DNA from: Streptomyces sp. ML-6
GTDB taxonomy: Bacteria > Actinomycetota > Actinomycetes > Streptomycetales > Streptomycetaceae
NCBI RefSeq assembly: GCF_030116705.1
Contig: NZ_JAOTIK010000001.1
Span: forward strand, 1,054,001-1,118,000
Reading direction: 5' to 3'
Length of the DNA stretch: 64,000 bases
Below the pieces are notes generated by a model, which did no database searches, was not told where the DNA came from, and saw only the letters and a program-made list of their open reading frames with translations. Both the position numbers and the translations under genes were made by a program. Positions 36,109-54,522 of this stretch are shown here, piece by piece (within the stretch, counting starts at the first letter, position 1; each line of letters begins with the position of its first letter).

Positions 36109-36944
36109 TCACCCATCCGAGACGGCGGCCCGGATCTCGTCCGCGAACCGCTCCGCGGCCGCCCGCAGCCCCGCCGCGTCCGGTCCCCGGCTCAGCACGC
36201 CGCGGCTCACGCTGGGCACCACATTGCCCACCGCGTCGCCGAAGACGCCGGGCAGATCCGCGGGCGTCGCCCCCTGCGCCCCGATCCCGGGGGCGAGCAG
36301 CGGCCCGTTGATCGCCAGGTCCGCTCCCGCGTCCCCGAGCGTCGCGCCGACCACCGCGCCCACCGAGCCCAGCGGGCTCGCCCCCGCGTTCTCGGCGGCC
36401 ATGTGGTCCAGCATCACCTGGGCCAGCGAGCGGCCGTCGGCGGCGGTGGCGCGCTGCACCTCGGCGCCCTCCGGGTTGGAGGTGAGGGCGAGCACGAAGA
36501 CGCCCGCGCCGGAGGCCGCAGCCGCGTCGAGCGCCGGGCGCAGCGAGCCGAAGCCGAGGTACGGCGAGACGGTGACCGCGTCCGAGAACAGCGGCGAGGC
36601 CGGGTCCAGGTAGGTCGCCGCGTAGGCGCCCATGGTGGAGCCGATGTCGCCGCGCTTGGCGTCCATCAGCACCAGCGCGCCGGCCGCCCGCGCCTCCTCG
36701 ACGGCCTTCTCCAGCACGGCGATGCCGCGCGAGCCGAAGCGCTCGAAGAACGCCGACTGCGGCTTCAGCACGGCGACGCGGTCGGCCAGTGCCTCGACGA
36801 CGGTGCGGGTGAAGCGCTCCAGGCCCGCGACGTCGTCGTCCAGGCCCCAGGAGGTGAGGAGCGAACCGTGCGGGTCGATGCCCACGCAGAGCGGTCCGCG
36901 GGTGTCCATGGCGCGGCGCAGGCGTGCGCCGAAGGGTTCGGGGC

Positions 36945-36948
<4 letters not shown>
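36109..36948 (-). CDS. pyrF: orotidine 5'-phosphate decarboxylase
   Basis: 279 residues, the longer actinobacterial form. The catalytic motif is LMDAKRGDIGSTM, with substrate residues in LCVGIDPHGSLL at the N terminus. Makes UMP from OMP, the last pyrimidine step. It overlaps pyrD by four bases and is the last gene of the pyr operon. Confidence 0.95.
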
Positions 36949-38054
<1,106 letters not shown>

Positions 38055-38081
38055 CGGGGTGTCCTCGGTGTCCTCACGGAG

Positions 38082-38109
38082 AGGGGGACACCGTTTCCGG
38101 TGTCCCCCT
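38082..38109 (-). terminator. hairpin between carB and pyrD
   Basis: A perfect 12-base stem (AGGGGGACACCG and complement, four-base loop), 28 bases before the pyrD start and about 95 bases after carB. It may reduce read-through into pyrD or stabilise the upstream message. A second, longer-range pairing of GTCCGGATCG with CGATCCGGAC lies between it and carB. Confidence 0.55.
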
Positions 38110-38202
38110 GTGGAGTGGCCAGGGCCTCTGGTCCGGATCGTGCCGGGCTCGCGTGCCCCTGCGTGCACGCTCGCCGGTCCGGACCGATCCGGACGAAGGA
38201 CC

Positions 38203-41503
<3,301 letters not shown>

Positions 41504-41511
<8 letters not shown>

Positions 41512-42646
41512 GCTGGCCCTCCATCAGGGTGACGAAACGGTCGAAGAGGTACGCGGCGTCGTGCGGGCCCGCGGCTGCTTCGGGGTGGTACTGGACGCTG
41601 AAGGCCGGCTGGTCGAGGAGCTGGAGCCCCTCGACGACCTGGTCGTTCAGGCAGACGTGGGAGACCTCGGCGCGGCCGTACTTCGTGTCGGACACCTTGT
41701 CGAGCGGGGCGTCGACGGCGAAGCCGTGGTTGTGCGCGGTGACCTCGACCTTGCCGGTCGTGCGGTCCTGCACGGGCTGGTTGATGCCGCGGTGGCCGTA
41801 CTTCAGCTTGTAGGTGCCGAAGCCGAGGGCGCGCCCCAGAATCTGGTTGCCGAAGCAGATTCCGAAGAGCGGGGTCCTCCGCTCCAGGACGCCCTGCATG
41901 ACGGCGACCGGGTGGTCGGCGGTGGCCGGGTCGCCGGGGCCGTTGGAGAAGAACACGCCGTCGGGCTCGACCGCGTACACCTCCTCCAGGGTGGCGGTGG
42001 CGGGCAGCACGTGTACCTCGATGCCGCGTTCGGCCATCCGGTGCGGGGTCATGCCCTTGATGCCGAGGTCGATCGCGGCGACGGTGAACTTCTTCGTGCC
42101 GATCGCGGGGACGACGTACGCCTCCTTGGTGGCGACTTCGGCGGAGAGGTCGGCGCCCACCATCTCGGGGGCCTCCTGGACGCGGGCCAGCAGCGTGGCC
42201 TCGTCGGCGATCGTGTCGCCGGAGAAGATGCCGACGCGCATGGCGCCGCGCTCGCGCAGGTGGCGGGTGAGCGCGCGGGTGTCGATGCCGCTGATGCCGA
42301 CGACGCCCTGGCGCTCCAGCTCCTCGTCCAGCGAGCGCCGCGAGCGCCAGTTGGAGGGGACCCGGGCGGGGTCGCGGACGACGTAGCCGGAGACCCAGAT
42401 GCGGCCGGACTCGGGGTCCTCGTCGTTGACGCCGGTGTTCCCGACGTGCGGGGCGGTCATCACGACGACCTGGCGGTGGTAGGAGGGGTCGGTCAGCGTC
42501 TCCTGGTAGCCGGTCATGCCGGTGGAGAACACCGCCTCGCCGAAGGTCTCCCCCACGGCCCCGTAGGCACGGCCGCGGAAGGTGCGGCCGTCCTCCAGGA
42601 CGAGTACGGCGGGAGCTTTCGCGGCTCCCCGGGTGGAGATCGTCAT
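41504..42646 (-). CDS. carA: carbamoyl-phosphate synthase small subunit
   Basis: 380 residues from [20 protein letters not shown]; the frame is open further upstream but that part overlaps other genes. The glutaminase site is the cysteine in [15 protein letters not shown] plus the His/Glu in [12 protein letters not shown]. Delivers ammonia to CarB. Overlaps the membrane-protein gene upstream by four bases and carB by eight, so translation is coupled. Confidence 0.96.
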
Positions 42647-43224
42647 CGTGCGGTGCCTTCCGTAGTGCTGGTGAGTTGGTCGATGGCCTCGACCCAGGCC
42701 GGGTGCTCGGCGGAGCGGTCGGAGCGGAAGCCGGAGTCGATCAGCTTGTCGCCGTGCGCCCAGGTGATGATCAGCAGGCCGCCCTCGGGCAGGACCTTGC
42801 CGGCGATGCCCTTGTCGAGCCGGGCCCCGCGCAGCGCGGCGGCCGGGACGAAGAAGTCGGCCGCGCCGGGGCGCCGGACGTCGAGGCCCTGGTCGGTCAG
42901 GGCGAGCTCGACGCGGCTGCGGGTGCCCAGGCCGTGGGCGACGATCCGGTCGAGCCACTGCCCGGCGGTGGTCGAGGCGTGGTAGCGGCCGGTCAGGGTG
43001 AGCGGTTGTGCGCCGTCCCCGAAGCCCTCCGGGGTGGTGGCGAGCTCCGGCAGTTCGGACTGGAGGCTTCCCCGCCACTTCCATCCCTGGCGCATCAGCC
43101 AGTAGACGAAGGCGATGAAGACCAGCAGTCCGACGACCCAGCTGATGCGGGCGGACCAGTCGGTCACTTCGGCCGACTTCTGCTCCGCGGCGAGTCGGAG
43201 GTACAGGTGGGTGGGTGTTGTCAC
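42643..43224 (-). CDS. single-pass membrane protein of the pyr operon (PH-like)
   Basis: 193 residues: a short N terminus, one transmembrane helix at about 28-46 ([18 protein letters not shown]), then a soluble domain that looks beta-rich ([37 protein letters not shown]). A gene of this kind occurs in the same place, between pyrC and carA, in other actinobacteria including mycobacteria. It overlaps both neighbours by four bases, so its synthesis is coupled to the enzymes. Its function is not known. It could tether the pathway enzymes to the membrane, but that is a guess. Confidence 0.8.
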   Translation of the reverse strand: MTTPTHLYLRLAAEQKSAEVTDWSARISWVVGLLVFIAFVYWLMRQGWKWRGSLQSELPELATTPEGFGDGAQPLTLTGRYHASTTAGQWLDRIVAHGLGTRSRVELALTDQGLDVRRPGAADFFVPAAALRGARLDKGIAGKVLPEGGLLIITWAHGDKLIDSGFRSDRSAEHPAWVEAIDQLTSTTEGTAR

Positions 43225-44507
43225 GCGAGCTTCCCGTCGACGACCGTGGCACGGCCCCGCAGGAAGGTGTGGGTGACTCGACCCGGCAGCTCGCGCCCCT
43301 CGTACGGAGTGTTGCGGCTGCGGGAGGCGAAGCCCGCGGGGTCCACGACACCACGGTAAGCCGGATCGACCAGGGTGAGGTTGGCGGGCTCACCGGCCGA
43401 GACGGGCCGGCCGTGTCCTTCGAGGCGGCCGATGGCCGCCGGGCGGAACGACATCCGGTCGGCGACGCCCGCCCAGTCGAGCAGGCCGGTGTCGACCATC
43501 GTCTGCTGGACGACGGAGAGCGCGGTCTCCAGGCCCACCATGCCCATGGCGGCGGCGGCCCACTCGCAGTCCTTGTCCTCGTGCGGGTGCGGGGCGTGGT
43601 CGGTGGCGACGCAGTCGATGGTGCCGTCGGCGAGCGCCTCGCGCAGGGCCTGGACGTCGGCCTCGGTGCGCAGCGGCGGGTTCACTTTGTAGACCGGGTT
43701 GTAGGACCGTACGAGTTCGTCGGTGAGGAGCAGGTGGTGCGGGGTGACCTCGGCGGTGACGTCCCAGCCCTTGGACTTGGCCCAGCGGACGATCTCGACG
43801 GAGCCGGCGGTCGACAGGTGGCAGATGTGCACCCGGGAACCGACGTGGGCGGCGAGCAGGACGTCGCGGGCGATGATCGACTCCTCGGCGACGGCGGGCC
43901 AGCCGCCGAGGCCGAGTTCGGCCGAGACGACGCCCTCGTTCATCTGGGCGCCCTCGGTGAGGCGGGGCTCCTGGGCGTGCTGGGCGACGACGCCGTCGAA
44001 GGCCTTCACGTACTCCAGCGCGCGGCGCATGATCACCGCGTCGTCGACGCACTTGCCGTCGTCGGAGAAGACCTTCACCCCGGCGGCCGAGTCGTGCATG
44101 GCGCCGAGCTCGGCGAGCTGCTTGCCCTCCAGGCCGACGGTGACGGCGCCGACCGGCTGCACGTCGCAGTAGCCGGACTCCTTGCCCAGCCGCCACACCT
44201 GCTCGACGACGCCGGCGGTGTCGGCGACGGGGAAGGTGTTGGCCATGGCGTGCACGGCGGTGAAGCCGCCGACGGCCGCCGCCTTCGTCCCGGTGAGGAC
44301 GGTCTCGGAGTCCTCGCGGCCCGGCTCGCGCAGGTGGGTGTGGAGGTCGACCAGGCCGGGCAGCAGGATCTGCCCCCCGGCCTCGACGACGGTCGCGCCG
44401 GCGGCGTCGAGGCCGGTGCCGACGCGGGCGATGGTCTCGCCGTCGATCAGCACGTCCTGGGGTTCGCCGCCGAGGATCTTCGCGCCGCGGATAAGGATCT
44501 TGCTCAT
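43221..44507 (-). CDS. pyrC: dihydroorotase
   Basis: 428 residues from [20 protein letters not shown]. Type I dihydroorotase of the amidohydrolase superfamily. Metal-binding [12 protein letters not shown], the histidines in [12 protein letters not shown] and [11 protein letters not shown], and the aspartate in [10 protein letters not shown] are all present. Cyclises carbamoyl aspartate to dihydroorotate. The start is only two bases after the pyrB stop. Confidence 0.96.
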   Translation of the reverse strand: MSKILIRGAKILGGEPQDVLIDGETIARVGTGLDAAGATVVEAGGQILLPGLVDLHTHLREPGREDSETVLTGTKAAAVGGFTAVHAMANTFPVADTAGVVEQVWRLGKESGYCDVQPVGAVTVGLEGKQLAELGAMHDSAAGVKVFSDDGKCVDDAVIMRRALEYVKAFDGVVAQHAQEPRLTEGAQMNEGVVSAELGLGGWPAVAEESIIARDVLLAAHVGSRVHICHLSTAGSVEIVRWAKSKGWDVTAEVTPHHLLLTDELVRSYNPVYKVNPPLRTEADVQALREALADGTIDCVATDHAPHPHEDKDCEWAAAAMGMVGLETALSVVQQTMVDTGLLDWAGVADRMSFRPAAIGRLEGHGRPVSAGEPANLTLVDPAYRGVVDPAGFASRSRNTPYEGRELPGRVTHTFLRGRATVVDGKLA

Positions 44508-44509
44508 GG

Positions 44510-45496
44510 TTACTTGTTCTCCTCGGTACGGGACGGGGCGGCGGGGGCGGCGGGCTCGGATCCGCCGAGCAGCAGGTACAGGACGGCCATCCGGATCGAG
44601 ACGCCGTTGGCGACCTGCTCGACGGCCGTGCAGCGGCCGGAGTCGGCGACCTCGGCGGTGATCTCCATGCCCCGGACCATCGGGCCGGGGTGCATGACGA
44701 CGGCGTGCTCGGGCATCTTCGCCATGCGGTCGCCGTCCAGGCCGTAGCGGCGGGAGTACTCGCGCTCGGTCGGGAAGTACGCGGCGTTCATCCGTTCGCG
44801 CTGCACACGCAGCATCATGACCGCGTCGGACTTCGGCAGCACCTCGTCGAGGCCGTAGCTGACCTCGCAGGGCCACTGCTCGACGCCGACGGGGACGAGG
44901 GTCGGCGGGGCCACCAGGGTGACGTGGGCGCCCAGCGTGGTCAGCAGGTGCACGTTGGAGCGGGCGACCCGGCTGTGCAGGATGTCGCCGACGATGGTGA
45001 TCCGGCGGCCGTCCAGGTCCCGGCCGAGCCCGCTGTCGGTCCCGACCAGGCGGCGGCGCATCGTGAAGGCGTCCAGGAGGGCCTGGGTGGGGTGCTCGTG
45101 GGTGCCGTCGCCGGCGTTGACGACCGCGCCGTCGATCCAGCCGGAGGTGGCGAGGCGGTACGGGGCGCCGGAGGCGCCGTGCCGGATGACGACGGCGTCG
45201 GCGCCCATCGCCTCCAGGGTCAGCGCGGTGTCCTTGAGCGACTCGCCCTTGGAGACGGACGAGCCCTTCGCGGAGAAGTTGATGACGTCGGCGGAGAGGC
45301 GCTTGGCGGCGGCCTCGAAGGAGATGCGGGTGCGCGTCGAGTCCTCGAAGAAGAGGTTGACGACGGTACGGCCGCGCAGGGTCGGGAGCTTCTTGATCGG
45401 CCGGTCCGCGACCCGGGCCATCTCCTCGGCGGTGTCGAGGATCAGGACGGCGTCGTCGCGGGTGAGGTCGGCGGCCGAGATGAGGTGGCGCTTCAT
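44510..45496 (-). CDS. pyrB: aspartate carbamoyltransferase catalytic subunit
   Basis: 328 residues. The carbamoyl-phosphate site is [19 protein letters not shown], the central [12 protein letters not shown] and the carbamoyl loop in [11 protein letters not shown]. It commits carbamoyl phosphate to pyrimidine synthesis. No regulatory pyrI gene is present, as usual in actinobacteria. It lies 92 bases after pyrR. Confidence 0.96.
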   Translation of the reverse strand: MKRHLISAADLTRDDAVLILDTAEEMARVADRPIKKLPTLRGRTVVNLFFEDSTRTRISFEAAAKRLSADVINFSAKGSSVSKGESLKDTALTLEAMGADAVVIRHGASGAPYRLATSGWIDGAVVNAGDGTHEHPTQALLDAFTMRRRLVGTDSGLGRDLDGRRITIVGDILHSRVARSNVHLLTTLGAHVTLVAPPTLVPVGVEQWPCEVSYGLDEVLPKSDAVMMLRVQRERMNAAYFPTEREYSRRYGLDGDRMAKMPEHAVVMHPGPMVRGMEITAEVADSGRCTAVEQVANGVSIRMAVLYLLLGGSEPAAPAAPSRTEENK

Positions 45497-45588
45497 CTGG
45501 GTGTTCTCCGGAAGGTGGAGGGTGAGGGCGTGCGGGCGTGCGAAAGCCGCCGTACGGACTCGAAGGGCGTCGTACGGGTGGGGTGCGG

Positions 45589-46209
<621 letters not shown>

Positions 46210-46304
46210 CCTTAAAGGACGTCGAAATTGCGTCATCCACGTTACCAGGGCTTGCGCGGAGCCCCGGTGGCGCCCCCGGGAGGTGCCGGTACGGACCTTT
46301 CGGC

Positions 46305-46334
46305 TTGACGCAGCCAAGTAACGCTGCGTAACCT
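46305..46334 (+). promoter_or_regulatory. bldD promoter
   Basis: TTGACG (46305-46310) and TAACCT (46329-46334) with an 18-base spacer. The -10 box overlaps the first BldD site, as expected for autorepression. Confidence 0.7.
46319..46331. promoter_or_regulatory. BldD box 1
   Basis: TAAC-GCTGC-GTAA matches the known BldD palindrome (TNAC, five bases with a C-W-G centre, GTNA) at every fixed position. It overlaps the promoter spacer and the -10 element of bldD. Confidence 0.8.
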
Positions 46335-46346
46335 CACAGTGAGTCA
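46334..46346. promoter_or_regulatory. BldD box 2
   Basis: TCAC-AGTGA-GTCA fits the outer half-sites TNAC and GTNA; only the centre differs. It lies two bases from box 1, at the transcription start, giving two tandem sites for a BldD tetramer. Confidence 0.6.
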
Positions 46347-46395
46347 CCAGCCACTGCGGCGGAGCCGCAGAATGTTCCAGCGTCCGGGGAGCTTT

Positions 46396-46896
46396 ATGTC
46401 CAGCGAATACGCAAAACAGCTCGGGGCCAAACTCCGTGCCATCCGCACCCAGCAGGGCCTTTCCCTCCATGGCGTGGAGGAGAAGTCCCAGGGCCGCTGG
46501 AAGGCCGTCGTAGTCGGCTCGTACGAGCGCGGTGACCGCGCCGTGACGGTGCAGCGCCTCGCCGAGCTCGCGGACTTCTACGGGGTCCCGGTGCAGGAGC
46601 TCCTGCCGGGCACGACGCCCGGCGGTGCCGCCGAGCCGCCGCCGAAGCTCGTGCTGGACCTGGAGCGCCTCGCCCACGTCCCGCCGGAGAAGGCCGGTCC
46701 GCTGCAGCGCTACGCGGCGACGATCCAGAGCCAGCGCGGCGACTACAACGGCAAGGTGCTCTCGATCCGCCAGGACGACCTGCGCACGCTGGCCGTGATC
46801 TACGACCAGTCGCCGTCCGTGCTGACGGAGCAGCTGATCAGCTGGGGCGTGCTGGACGCGGACGCGCGCCGCGCCGTCGCCCACGAAGAGGGCTGA
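46396..46896 (+). CDS. bldD: developmental master regulator BldD
   Basis: 166 residues from the ATG after GGGGAG. An N-terminal XRE-type helix-turn-helix (about residues 8-65, KLRAIRTQQGLSLHGVEEKS and onward) is followed by a C-terminal domain that binds cyclic di-GMP. The binding motif R114-G-D116 plus R125-Q-D-D128 is intact at the positions known from the Streptomyces venezuelae/coelicolor protein. Bound to tetrameric c-di-GMP, BldD dimerises and represses sporulation genes during vegetative growth, and it represses its own promoter. Confidence 0.98.
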   Translation: MSSEYAKQLGAKLRAIRTQQGLSLHGVEEKSQGRWKAVVVGSYERGDRAVTVQRLAELADFYGVPVQELLPGTTPGGAAEPPPKLVLDLERLAHVPPEKAGPLQRYAATIQSQRGDYNGKVLSIRQDDLRTLAVIYDQSPSVLTEQLISWGVLDADARRAVAHEEG

Positions 46897-46919
46897 CGCC
46901 CCACCGAAGAAACGTACCG

Positions 46920-46971
46920 CCGTGCCGGTGCGAGTTCCCCCTTCGGGGTGCCCGTACCGGCACGGTTTTTT
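46920..46971 (+). terminator. bldD terminator
   Basis: CCGTGCCGGT pairs with ACCGGCACGG and is followed by six T residues, 24 bases after the bldD stop. This is a textbook intrinsic terminator, rare in this genome type. Confidence 0.9.
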
Positions 46972-47025
46972 CGTGCGCGATCTCATGTCCGCGTACGGAA
47001 CGGCCACCGCCCGGGCGCCGTACGG

Positions 47026-47061
47026 CGAAGGCCCACGGTCGGGTGACCGTGAGCCTTCGCC
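47026..47061 (-). terminator. hairpin after nusB
   Basis: GCGAAGGC-(C)-CACGGTC pairs with GACCGTG-(A)-GCCTTCGC, 20 bases after the nusB stop. It has no T-run. Confidence 0.65.
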
Positions 47062-47080
47062 GGCTGGGCGCCGCCGCGGG

Positions 47081-47512
47081 TCACTGCTCCCGGCGGAGCT
47101 TCGGCTTGAGGTCCTTGAACCGGGCGAGCAGCCCGTTCACGAAGGACGGCGACTCGTCGGTGGAGAATTCCTTGGCGAGCTGGACCGCCTCGTCGAGCAC
47201 CACCGCGTCCGGGGTTCCGTCCACCCAGATCAGCTCGTACGCACCGAGCCGCAGGATGTTCCGGTCGACGACCGGCATGCGGTCGATCTCCCAGTCCACC
47301 GCGTAGGTCGCGATGAGGTCGTCGATCCGGTCCGCGTACTGCGCGTACCCCTCGACGAGCTCCATCGTGTACTCGGTGACCGGGGGCTGACGGCTGTCGG
47401 TCCGCGAGTGCCGCACCCAGTCCGCGAGGACCGTCTGCACGGACGCACCGCGCTGGTCGGCCTCGAAGAGGATCTGGAAGGCACGCTTGCGGGCCGTGTT
47501 ACGGGCAGCCAC
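47081..47512 (-). CDS. nusB: transcription antitermination factor NusB
   Basis: 143 residues from a GTG two bases after the efp stop. The all-helical NusB fold is recognisable from RKRAFQILFEADQRG and the conserved ELIWVDGTPDAVVLDEAVQL and FVNGLLARF. With NusE it binds boxA RNA to prevent premature termination in rRNA operons. It is the last gene of the efp group. Confidence 0.95.
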   Translation of the reverse strand: MAARNTARKRAFQILFEADQRGASVQTVLADWVRHSRTDSRQPPVTEYTMELVEGYAQYADRIDDLIATYAVDWEIDRMPVVDRNILRLGAYELIWVDGTPDAVVLDEAVQLAKEFSTDESPSFVNGLLARFKDLKPKLRREQ

Positions 47513-47514
47513 GG

Positions 47515-48081
47515 TTAGCTGTTCACCCGGCCGAGGTAGTCGCTGGTGCGGGTGTCGACCTTGATCTTCTCACCGGTGGTGATGAAGAGCGGGACCTGGA
47601 TCTGGTGGCCGGTCTCCAGGGTGGCGGGCTTGGTGCCACCGGTGGAGCGGTCGCCCTGGACGCCCGGCTCGGTCTCCTGGATGACGAGCTCGACGGCGGC
47701 CGGGAGCTCGACGTAGAGCACCTCGCCCTCGTGCTGCGCCACGGAGGCGGTGAAGCCCTCGATCAGGAAGTTGGCGGCGCTGCCGACGGCCTTGCGGTCG
47801 ACGTGGAGCTGGTCGTAGGTCTCCATGTCCATGAAGACGAAGTAGTCGCCGTCCATGTAGGAGAACTGCATGTCGCGACGGTCGATGGTGGCCGTTTCGA
47901 CCTTCACGCCGGCGTTGAACGTCTTGTCGACGACCTTGCCGGAGAGCACGTTCTTGAGCTTGGTGCGCACGAAGGCCGGGCCCTTGCCGGGCTTGACGTG
48001 CTGGAACTCGACGACGGACCAGAGCTGGCCTCCGTCGAGCTTGAGCACCATGCCGTTCTTGAGGTCGTTCGTGGAAGCCAC
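47515..48081 (-). CDS. efp: translation elongation factor P
   Basis: 188 residues from a GTG with AGGAG upstream. EF-P relieves ribosome stalling at polyproline. Three beta-barrel domains. The tip loop reads VKPGKGPAF, with the functional lysine K33 inside PGKGP, the form reported for actinobacteria to work without lysine modification. No epmA or epmB homologue is in the window. Its own leader probably starts in the 50 bases after the M24 gene. Confidence 0.97.
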   Translation of the reverse strand: MASTNDLKNGMVLKLDGGQLWSVVEFQHVKPGKGPAFVRTKLKNVLSGKVVDKTFNAGVKVETATIDRRDMQFSYMDGDYFVFMDMETYDQLHVDRKAVGSAANFLIEGFTASVAQHEGEVLYVELPAAVELVIQETEPGVQGDRSTGGTKPATLETGHQIQVPLFITTGEKIKVDTRTSDYLGRVNS

Positions 48082-48131
48082 GGTTGCGGAATCTCCTGGA
48101 CTTAAGCTGGTGGAACGGCCGAGGATGCGCG

Positions 48132-49238
48132 CTAGAGCGCGAGCAGCTCCTTGGTCGTAATGGTGAGTAGCTCGGGTCCGCCGTCCGCCTCGGGGCGCAC
48201 GACGAGCGTGTCATCGATCCGGACTCCGCCCCGGCCCGGGAGGTGGACCCCCGGTTCGACGGTGACCGGCACACAAGCGTCCAGTTTACCCATGGCCGCA
48301 GGTGCCAGCTGCGGGTCCTCGTCGATTTCGAGTCCCACTCCGTGCCCGGTCCACGGCACGAGGTCCCCTCCGTGGTCCGCGGAGTCCAGCAGGTGCCGGG
48401 CCGCGCGGTCCACGTCGCGGTAGGCCGCGCCCGGCACGAGGGCCTCGCGTCCGGCCCGCTGAGCGGCGAAGACGAGGTCGTAGAGCTCGATCTGCCAGTC
48501 GGCCGGCGTCGTGCCGATGACGAAGGTGCGGCCGATCTCGCAGCGGTAGCCGCGGTAGTTCGCGCCGAGGCAGACGGAGAGGAAATCCCCTTCCTCCACC
48601 CGCCGGTCCGAGGGCCGGTGACGCCCCTGGCCGGAATTCGGGCCGGTGGCCACGGAGGTGGGGAAGGCGGGACCGTCGGCGCCGTGGTCCACCAGCCGGC
48701 GCTCCAGCTCCAGGGCGAGGTGGCGTTCGGTGCGGCCGACCAGGATGGATTCGAGGAGCTCGCCCAGGGCCTGGTCGGTGATCTCGGCGGCGATCCGCAG
48801 GCAGGCGATCTCCTCCTCGTCCTTCACCACCCGCAGGTGCTCGACGGTGGCGCCCAGGTCGGTCAGCCGCATCCGGGGCGCGGCCGAGCCCATGGCCCGG
48901 TGGCGGGAGACCGTCAGGTGGTGCTCCTCCACGGCCAGGGTGTCCGCCCCCGAGGAGGCGGCGAGGCCCGCGGCCTCCACCGCCGGATCGCCGTCGAGGG
49001 CCGGCAGCGCGAGGACGCGCAGCCGGTCGTCGATGCGGCCCTCGGCGGGACCGCCGGGCGGGCCCTCGGGGCGGAACAGGACGTCCCCGGCGGGCCCGAG
49101 CAGCAGCACGGCCCCCGGTGGCGCCCCGCCCGCGAGATAGCGGACGTTGGCGGGACGGGAGACCAGGGCGGCCGCGGACCCGGCGGCGGCGCACCGGTCG
49201 CGGAGCATCCCTCGGCGGACGGCGTACACCTCTGACAT
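48132..49238 (-). CDS. M24 (Xaa-Pro aminopeptidase-like) protein with altered metal ligands
   Basis: 368 residues: an N-terminal creatinase-like domain (1-130) and a pita-bread C-terminal domain. The usual ligands in aminopeptidase P are D in IDFGA, D in SDMTRT, H in TGHG, E in VEPG and E in RIEDT. Here the same places read C ([11 protein letters not shown]), E (CEIGRTF), H ([12 protein letters not shown]), E ([10 protein letters not shown]) and D (VRIDDTLVV). Two positions keep the ligand, two change between acids, one becomes Cys. It may be an active variant or a non-catalytic binder. It lies directly upstream of efp. Confidence 0.82.
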   Translation of the reverse strand: MSEVYAVRRGMLRDRCAAAGSAAALVSRPANVRYLAGGAPPGAVLLLGPAGDVLFRPEGPPGGPAEGRIDDRLRVLALPALDGDPAVEAAGLAASSGADTLAVEEHHLTVSRHRAMGSAAPRMRLTDLGATVEHLRVVKDEEEIACLRIAAEITDQALGELLESILVGRTERHLALELERRLVDHGADGPAFPTSVATGPNSGQGRHRPSDRRVEEGDFLSVCLGANYRGYRCEIGRTFVIGTTPADWQIELYDLVFAAQRAGREALVPGAAYRDVDRAARHLLDSADHGGDLVPWTGHGVGLEIDEDPQLAPAAMGKLDACVPVTVEPGVHLPGRGGVRIDDTLVVRPEADGGPELLTITTKELLAL

Positions 49239-49312
49239 GTCACGAGCCTACGAGCGGTGGCACCGGCCTGCTCGGTCAGCGCACCCGACCGGGGCCGTCC
49301 GGTGGCGGCGGG

Positions 49313-50137
49313 CTACCAGGCCGGGGGGCTGGCTATGGACCGGGCGAGTACGTCGTCGAGGACGCGGGCGGTGGTCTCCACGTCGTACGTGGAGTTGTCG
49401 ATGATCGGCAGCCCGGAGCCGTACCACCCGGCCATCCTGCCGTGGATCCGGGCGACCTCCTCGTCCGAGAGGCGGCGGTTCCCGCTGCGGGCGGCGTTGC
49501 GCTCCAGGACGATCTCCAGGCCCGGGAGCAGGACGACGGGCAGCAGTCCGGGGCCGACGTGGCGCTTCCAGCCGCCGAGGCCGACGACCGGCCGGTCCGG
49601 GAAGACCGCGTCGTCGAGGATGCAGGAGATGCCGTTGGCGAGGAAGTTGCGGGCGGCGAAGCCGCAGGTGCGACGGGCAAGGCGGTACTGCGCCTCGGAG
49701 TTGTCGTTCCACCCGGACTGCGGGTCGGCGAAGCCGGAGCAGACCCATTCGCGGACGTCGTCGAGGCTGACGTGGGCGGTGGGGACCCGGCGGCGGCTGG
49801 CCCAGAGCCTGGCCACGGTGGTCTTGCCGGCGCCCGCGGGGCCGATCAGCAGGACGGCGAGCGTCGCCCCGCCGGTGCCGGGCTCGGCTGGCGGCGCGGG
49901 CAGCGGGACGGGGCCGGCGGGCGGCAGCTGGACGTGCCCGGTGGTCTCCCTGGCGGGCGGCGCCGGGGCGTGGTTCGGGGCCGGCCCGCTCCAGCCCTGG
50001 GGCGCCGGAGGGGCGGTGGGCGGCGGCGGCCCCGGCGGACCGGGGTGGCCGGGGTGCTGGGACTGGTGCGTCCAGCCGACGGGCCCACTGCCGGGGCCCT
50101 GTGGCGGCGGCAGCGGAGTCCCCACTGCGTGCTGCAT
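49313..50137 (-). CDS. P-loop kinase-like ATPase with a proline-rich N terminus
   Basis: 274 residues from the ATG at 50137 (GGAG nine bases upstream). Residues 1-85 are Pro/Gly/Gln-rich and probably disordered. A small P-loop domain follows, with Walker A LLIGPAGAGKTTVARL, then HVSLDDVREWVCSGFADPQ and LERNAARSGNRRLSDEEV, resembling gluconate-kinase or zeta-toxin-like small-molecule kinases. I cannot assign a substrate. It sits between aroQ and the M24 gene, a conserved neighbour in Streptomyces as far as I recall. Confidence 0.78.
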   Translation of the reverse strand: MQHAVGTPLPPPQGPGSGPVGWTHQSQHPGHPGPPGPPPPTAPPAPQGWSGPAPNHAPAPPARETTGHVQLPPAGPVPLPAPPAEPGTGGATLAVLLIGPAGAGKTTVARLWASRRRVPTAHVSLDDVREWVCSGFADPQSGWNDNSEAQYRLARRTCGFAARNFLANGISCILDDAVFPDRPVVGLGGWKRHVGPGLLPVVLLPGLEIVLERNAARSGNRRLSDEEVARIHGRMAGWYGSGLPIIDNSTYDVETTARVLDDVLARSIASPPAW

Positions 50138-50274
50138 CCGGTGCCACTCCGTCTCGTACAGGCAACTGGCGCTGATGGACGGCAACCGTACCGTCCCCGG
50201 CCGCCACAAGGACAACGGCCGGGGGCGGTCCGCAGTGCCCGGGCGGCCGGTATTCCGCCCGATCCGCCGGTCCG

Positions 50275-54508
<4,234 letters not shown>

Positions 54509-54522
<14 letters not shown>

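Noticed and set aside
38055..38202. tRNA or small RNA gene between carB and pyrD
   Set aside because: The pairing is only two hairpins; there is no T-loop GGTTCGAATCC-type sequence or cloverleaf.
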